From: Hofstenia miamia
Taxonomy: Eukaryota; Xenacoelomorpha; Acoela
NCBI GenBank assembly: GCA_004352715.1
Contig: SCFE01000014.1
Location: forward strand, 2,076,865-2,140,864
Direction: 5' to 3'
DNA: 64,000 nucleotides
Positions 59,014 through 64,000 of this stretch are shown here, in pieces. The notes below the pieces were generated by a model. That model was not told the origin of the DNA. It made no database searches and worked only from the letters and a program-made list of their open reading frames with translations. The translations under genes and the position numbers were made by a program. Position 1 is the stretch's first letter; every line of letters begins with the position of its first letter.

Positions 59014-60490
59014 ATTCCTACTTTACAATATTATGTAAATGCAATACCGGAAGGTGACTGATAACGAAGAAAATTAATTTTATGTAAATTAATGTAATAT
59101 TTTAGGTTCTATGCTGCAATTTTTGTTGTACATCTACATGAAGGCTAGTGTTTCAGGAAATGCATATACCTAGATAGATATATAAAAAATACTTAACAAT
59201 CAGTAGGCCTAATATACTTCAAACAAAGGTTTTTAATTATTAAACTCCTCGAACAACGAAAATAATCAAAGTAAGTTCAGAGCCCATGTCCGGTACGAAC
59301 CTGTACTATAGAACCCGTGCTCGATACGGCATCCAATACACATTCATGCGGATGGGGACAATCCGCATGAATTTATTCAATCCATGTCCACCCGTAGGAA
59401 TAATACGATGAGTACAGTCTTTACGAAGTTTGAAAGTCCAACAGAATGCATGTATTGACATTTAGTATATAATACTTCAGATAATATATCTTCTATTTCT
59501 CAAGGGTTCTTCCCCAAAAATGTAAACAAGTTATAAAAAAATAGTTTGAGCATTTTTTAGTCTATAGCACAGCAAAAAGTTATGAAGAAAATTCACAAAA
59601 TCATAGGAAAAAAACATTTAAATATAGGAATTATGAGAAACTTAAAACTATGTCGAACCAATGCACCTTTAGTCAGTGAAAATTTGCCTAAAAATACTTA
59701 AACTTAGACTCCCACAAATATTTTAAGCCTAAATACCAAGAAATTTTTAATTTTTTATGGTTTTTGAAAAATTTTAAACTCTTAAAACTCATGAACTAAA
59801 AAGATATCCAAAATCTGAAAGCGACCTCTGACTTTGGGCACGCCGCGCCACAATGAATTGAGGTCGTCTATCTGCATAAAAAGATTCAGTTAAGGTTGGA
59901 TTTGTTGCGATAGGCTTTCAAAATTCTGACTACTTGAACACTAGGAATACTGAAAATTTAAAACTTTTTGAAAATCGGAATTTCTTTTCAATTACTTCAG
60001 CCGCAACAATATTTTCAAGAACAAATTATCAACACTAGATTGGAGCATTCACCAATAGATGTTTACATGGCTCACGCTTTTCAAACTGCCCTTTAGGCTT
60101 GGTGAAAATTGTTCGAAACAGTTTGTCCTTTATAAGGGACATACGCAATTTAAGATTAATGACCACAAATAATTAAATATGCTGATGACAAGGAGATGTA
60201 AAATTTACCAAAGTCAAAATGTTTCTTTCGGTCAAAAACATGTTATACTTATACAATTCCCTTAGACATGAAACACGTGGATTTTAAAAATACTTAGAAT
60301 GGTTGTAATAGGGCGACTTAAGTTTGAATGGTATAGTTTTTTCTATACTATGTTTGCTTGAAAGAATACATCGACTCTATTTACCTCAAATTGCAAGCAA
60401 TTAATGTTGTTTCTTTTATTTAACTAACGGCTTGTATTTCCTTCGTACTTTTATATAAGATTATCCAACATGTAGCACAGCTAAATCAAA
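59014..60490. other. Interior of the large element, no gene seen
   Basis: AT-rich, with only short frames. A perfect hairpin with a 12-bp stem and 7-base loop lies at 59,342-59,372 (TTCATGCGGAT with ATCCGCATGAA). Confidence 0.5.
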
Positions 60491-60496
60491 ATAAAA

Positions 60497-60825
60497 TTGT
60501 AACTCGACTCGAACACGCAAGTTAAGATTCCAACTCGAACCGCAGCGAAAAATTCAACTAGAAAGGACCTAGTTGTAATTTCAAAAAGTATAAAATATTT
60601 CATTAGGTTAAAATTTCATTTTTAAGTCAAAATAGNNNNNNNNNNNNNNNNNNNNNNNNNNNNNNNNNNNNNNNNNNNNNNNNNNNTTGTAACTCGACTC
60701 GAACACGCAAGTTAAGATTCCAACTCGAACCGCAGCGAAAAATTCAACTAGAAAGGACCTAGTTGTAATTTCAAAAAGTAGAAAATATTTCATTAGGTTA
60801 AAATTTCATTTTTAAGTCAAAATAG
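60497..60825. repeat. 139-bp duplicate on both sides of a 51-N gap
   Basis: 60,497-60,635 and 60,687-60,825 are identical except for one base (AGTATAAA versus AGTAGAAA). The first copy ends, and the second begins, exactly at the gap. Either a tandem repeat of unknown copy number or an artefact of scaffolding. Confidence 0.9.
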
Positions 60826-61971
60826 TCTAAAAATAGATTATTTACTTAGTAAATGTCAAATTTTTATAGAAATTCTAGTCATAATTTGAATTTAAATAAA
60901 ATATAATGTTCTAATGACATTTTGAAGGAAATTTTTTCCAGTTTTGAAAACCTCTAGCAAACGATTTTCATGTTTTGTTAAAAGCAAACTTATATTTTTT
61001 CACATGTAAGCAGTACCGTATAACACGTTTTAAGTAGTACATACTCAGTGGAAAATTGGTGCTGGGTTTTGAAGGGCCGTTGCAGGTCGAATATAAGCAA
61101 GGATATTACAAATATGAGTATATAGTATTTTTATTATGGATATATATATACTCAACTTTTTATTCATAAGACAAATGATTTTTTCGTTGATTAGTTTGGT
61201 GCTGGACAGATATTACATATGTTTTTTGCGGTATCAGGATAATTTTCGAAAAAAATTGAAGGACTTGGGATTTTTATACTCAGGGTGCAAAACGGTTTCT
61301 AACTATGATTTTTCTGCGGCAACGCCGCGAGTGAGTAATANNNNNNNNNNNNNNNNNNNNNNNNNNNNNNNNNNNNNNNNNNNNNNNNNNNNNNNNNNNN
61401 NNNNNNNNNNNNNNNNNNNNNNNNNNNNNNNNNNNNNNNNNNNNNNNNNNNNNNNNNNNNNNNNNNNNNNNNNNNNNNNNNNNNNNNNNNNNNNNNNNNN
61501 NNNNNNNNNNNNNNNNNNNNNNNNNNNNNNNNNNNNNNNNNNNNNNNNNNNNNNNNNNNNNNNNNNNNNNNNNNNNNNNNNNNNNNNNNNNNNNNNNNNN
61601 NNNNNNNNNNNNNNNNNNNNNNNNNNNNNNNNNNNNNNNNNNNNNNNNNNNNNNNNNNNNNNNNNNNNNNNNNNNNNNNNNNNNNNNNNNNNNNNNNNNN
61701 NNNNNNNNNNNNNNNNNNNNNNNNNNNNNNNNNNNNNNNNNNNNNNNNNNNNNNNNNNNNNNNNNNNNNNNNNNNNNNNNNNNNNNNNNNNNNNNNNNNN
61801 NNNNNNNNNNNNNNNNNNNNNNNNNNNNNNNNNNNNNNNNNNNNNNNNNNNNNNNNNNNNNNNNNNNNNNNNNNNNNNNNNNNNNNNNNNNNNNNNNNNN
61901 NNNNNNNNNNNNNNNNNNNNNNNNNNNNNNNNNNNNNNNNNNNNNNNNNTGCATTTATGTAGCATTTCTTT

Positions 61972-62010
<39 letters not shown>

Positions 62011-62380
62011 GAAATAACTATAGGTAATTAATATGAAAAAATAGGTAGAAAAAAATTATTCACTATCCAACGAAGTAGCGAGGTTTCAGTACTTTCAGTT
62101 TCAACCTGACCCTCCAAATAATATTTAACAACCTCACTTCATGAATTCCATTTGGAATCTCAATAGAGGAGTATGGATTCACGTACCCACCCCACTGAAC
62201 GAGGTGTTCGATATAAAGGTCATTTTCTATTAAACACATAAACCACTGAACAGAAGCACATAACTGTTTGAGTGCCTATATTGATAAAACATTTCGTTTT
62301 GTTGACCAGAGGTATGTTCCGAGAAATTGTAGTGCCCCAAATTCAGGCTATGACTAATTTTCGTGTGCTATTCTTCCAAC
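60826..62380. other. Interior of the large element with gap and microsatellite
   Basis: No gene. At 61,281 CAGGGTGCAAAACGG resembles a Tc1/mariner terminus just before the N run at 61,341-61,949. A (TA)n tract lies at about 61,974-62,006. TATAAAGG at about 62,213 could be a TATA-type sequence, but no reading frame follows before the next gap. Confidence 0.45.
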
Positions 62381-63380
62381 NNNNNNNNNNNNNNNNNNNN
62401 NNNNNNNNNNNNNNNNNNNNNNNNNNNNNNNNNNNNNNNNNNNNNNNNNNNNNNNNNNNNNNNNNNNNNNNNNNNNNNNNNNNNNNNNNNNNNNNNNNNN
62501 NNNNNNNNNNNNNNNNNNNNNNNNNNNNNNNNNNNNNNNNNNNNNNNNNNNNNNNNNNNNNNNNNNNNNNNNNNNNNNNNNNNNNNNNNNNNNNNNNNNN
62601 NNNNNNNNNNNNNNNNNNNNNNNNNNNNNNNNNNNNNNNNNNNNNNNNNNNNNNNNNNNNNNNNNNNNNNNNNNNNNNNNNNNNNNNNNNNNNNNNNNNN
62701 NNNNNNNNNNNNNNNNNNNNNNNNNNNNNNNNNNNNNNNNNNNNNNNNNNNNNNNNNNNNNNNNNNNNNNNNNNNNNNNNNNNNNNNNNNNNNNNNNNNN
62801 NNNNNNNNNNNNNNNNNNNNNNNNNNNNNNNNNNNNNNNNNNNNNNNNNNNNNNNNNNNNNNNNNNNNNNNNNNNNNNNNNNNNNNNNNNNNNNNNNNNN
62901 NNNNNNNNNNNNNNNNNNNNNNNNNNNNNNNNNNNNNNNNNNNNNNNNNNNNNNNNNNNNNNNNNNNNNNNNNNNNNNNNNNNNNNNNNNNNNNNNNNNN
63001 NNNNNNNNNNNNNNNNNNNNNNNNNNNNNNNNNNNNNNNNNNNNNNNNNNNNNNNNNNNNNNNNNNNNNNNNNNNNNNNNNNNNNNNNNNNNNNNNNNNN
63101 NNNNNNNNNNNNNNNNNNNNNNNNNNNNNNNNNNNNNNNNNNNNNNNNNNNNNNNNNNNNNNNNNNNNNNNNNNNNNNNNNNNNNNNNNNNNNNNNNNNN
63201 NNNNNNNNNNNNNNNNNNNNNNNNNNNNNNNNNNNNNNNNNNNNNNNNNNNNNNNNNNNNNNNNNNNNNNNNNNNNNNNNNNNNNNNNNNNNNNNNNNNN
63301 NNNNNNNNNNNNNNNNNNNNNNNNNNNNNNNNNNNNNNNNNNNNNNNNNNNNNNNNNNNNNNNNNNNNNNNNNNNNNNNN

Positions 63381-63915
63381 AAACTGAAAAAGTAGGTTAA
63401 TGTGGGAAAGTAATAAATGTAAAGTAAGTAAATGTGGGAAAGTGAACTAAAAAATGTAAGTAAATGTGTGAAAGTAAAACTAAAAAGTAAGTAAGTGTGA
63501 GAAAGTAAAAATAAAAAGTAAGTAAGTAAGTAAATTTGGGAAAGTAAATATAAAGAGAAAAAAGTGTATAAAGTAGAAAGTAAAACTAAAATAATGTAAA
63601 ATGTGGGAAGGTAAAACTAAAAAGTAAGTAAGTAAATGTGGGAAAGTAAAACTAAAAAAGTAAAAAAATGCAAACTAAATTAGGTCACATAAATAATACA
63701 AAAACTAGTAAAAGTACATGCATGACGTCAGTAAAACACCTCCGCCGATATCCACGGCGTCTCAGGTCAAAGGCCACCCCTCTCGACCAATCAGCGAAAA
63801 GTGGAACAGGCTTCGAGTCACCTCTCGACCAATCAGAAAAAAGTGGAACAGGCTTCTAGTCACCTCTCGACCAATCAGAAAAAAGTGGAACGGGCTTCTA
63901 GTCCCTTCTACTACT
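63381..63915 (-). repeat. Right terminal inverted repeat
   Basis: Inverse of the left arm: degenerate GTGGGAAAGTAAAACTAAAA units with GTAA runs (63,390-63,660), then the single-copy block with TGACGTCA near 63,723, then three 42-bp units containing CCAATCAG up to 63,903, ending CTACT at 63,915. Slight divergence from the left arm (for example TTCGAGTCACC for CTTCAAGTCACC) shows that the two arms are not an assembly copy of one another. Confidence 0.9.
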
Positions 63916-63921
63916 TATTTG

Positions 63922-64000
63922 ACGACTCTGCTTAACTGTTTTGTTGATATATATCTTGAGCAGGGTGGTAATGTTCTTGACGTAGTTCTTTGTAACTCTA
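63922..64000 (+). pseudogene. LINE endonuclease, right half of the interrupted copy
   Basis: Directly after the second TATTTG the frame reads a short leucine/cysteine stretch and then LEQGGNVLDVVLCNS, the end of the LINE endonuclease domain (compare GNILDVFYSN in the copy at 49.4 kb). It continues the domain broken off at 55,645, in a shifted frame, and runs out of the window. Confidence 0.8.

Larger units (their letters stand above)
55646..63915. mobile_element. Large long-TIR element with 6-bp target duplication
   Basis: Ends: AGTAGTAGAAGGGACTAG at 55,646 and its exact inverse ending at 63,915. TATTTG is present directly outside both ends (55,640-55,645 and 63,916-63,921), a 6-bp target duplication. 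The inverted repeats extend at least 329 bp on the left (cut by N) and correspond to the right arm of 535 bp. The nominal length is 8,270 bp, including N runs at 55,975-56,974, 58,419-59,013, 60,636-60,686, 61,341-61,949 and 62,381-63,380. The visible 5 kb of interior holds no long ORF, and no DNA polymerase B, integrase or transposase motif. A 6-bp duplication, 5'-AG start and TIRs of several hundred bp are known for Maverick/Polinton elements; Dada and IS3EU groups also make duplications near 6 bp. The family is therefore open. It appears to be non-autonomous or gap-hidden. Confidence 0.88.

Noticed and set aside
61281-61340. Tc1/mariner-like end CAGGGTGCAAAACGG
   Set aside because: It is not directly next to TA, and the following sequence is lost in the N run.
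55646-63915. Calling the large element a complete Polinton
   Set aside because: Termini and TSD length fit, but no polymerase B, integrase, ATPase, protease or capsid motif is visible in about 5 kb of sequence. Polintons are usually 15-20 kb.

Overview
This is a strongly AT-rich, gene-poor stretch of an animal (metazoan) nuclear genome assembly with eleven runs of N. A complete Wnt ligand gene points to Metazoa; PGM2 is a widespread sugar-phosphate mutase. Intergenic DNA is long and full of (TA)n and (ATT)n microsatellites and decayed transposable elements of many kinds (hAT, Tc1/mariner, copia, Penelope-like, APE-type LINEs). The sequence does not let me name the species. No operon, CRISPR or prokaryotic signal is present.

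Layout. 0-3 kb: an hAT transposase tail, a decayed mariner-type transposase, and a 1.5-kb repeat that reappears inverted at 57-58.4 kb. 3-9 kb: mostly empty, with a 144-bp tandem duplication, a 198-bp TIR element with TAA duplications, and a LINE 3' end. 9-15.7 kb: a nest of retroelements on the minus strand: a copia pol remnant, then Penelope-like reverse transcriptase sequence partly duplicated in tandem and broken by a Tc1/mariner element. 16.65-18.43 kb: an intact single-exon PGM2-type phosphoglucomutase/phosphopentomutase. 22-23.3 kb: a decayed LINE ending in (ATT)n. 26.9-29.3 kb: gapped microsatellites, a GTATCC-rich degenerate array and a foldback repeat. 29.9-31.0 kb: an intact single-exon Wnt gene behind a less AT-rich upstream region. 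33.4-34.3 kb: a short hAT element with recognisable TIRs and near-identical 8-bp target duplications. 39.8-40.4 kb: an inverted pair of 77-bp arms carrying a hammerhead-like core. 43.5-55.6 kb: several LINE pieces and a 281-bp tandem duplication.

The right end holds the most unusual object: an element of nominally 8,270 bp (55,646-63,915) with very long terminal inverted repeats, subterminal 42-bp tandem repeats and an exact 6-bp target duplication (TATTTG), sitting inside the endonuclease reading frame of a LINE. Its ends resemble Maverick/Polinton termini in TSD length, first bases and TIR length, but no coding gene is visible in the sequenced interior; about 3.2 kb of it is N.

Only two host genes are convincing, PGM2 (cytosolic sugar-phosphate metabolism) and Wnt (secreted signalling). 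Nothing suggests that they work together. That both have intact ORFs without introns is notable.
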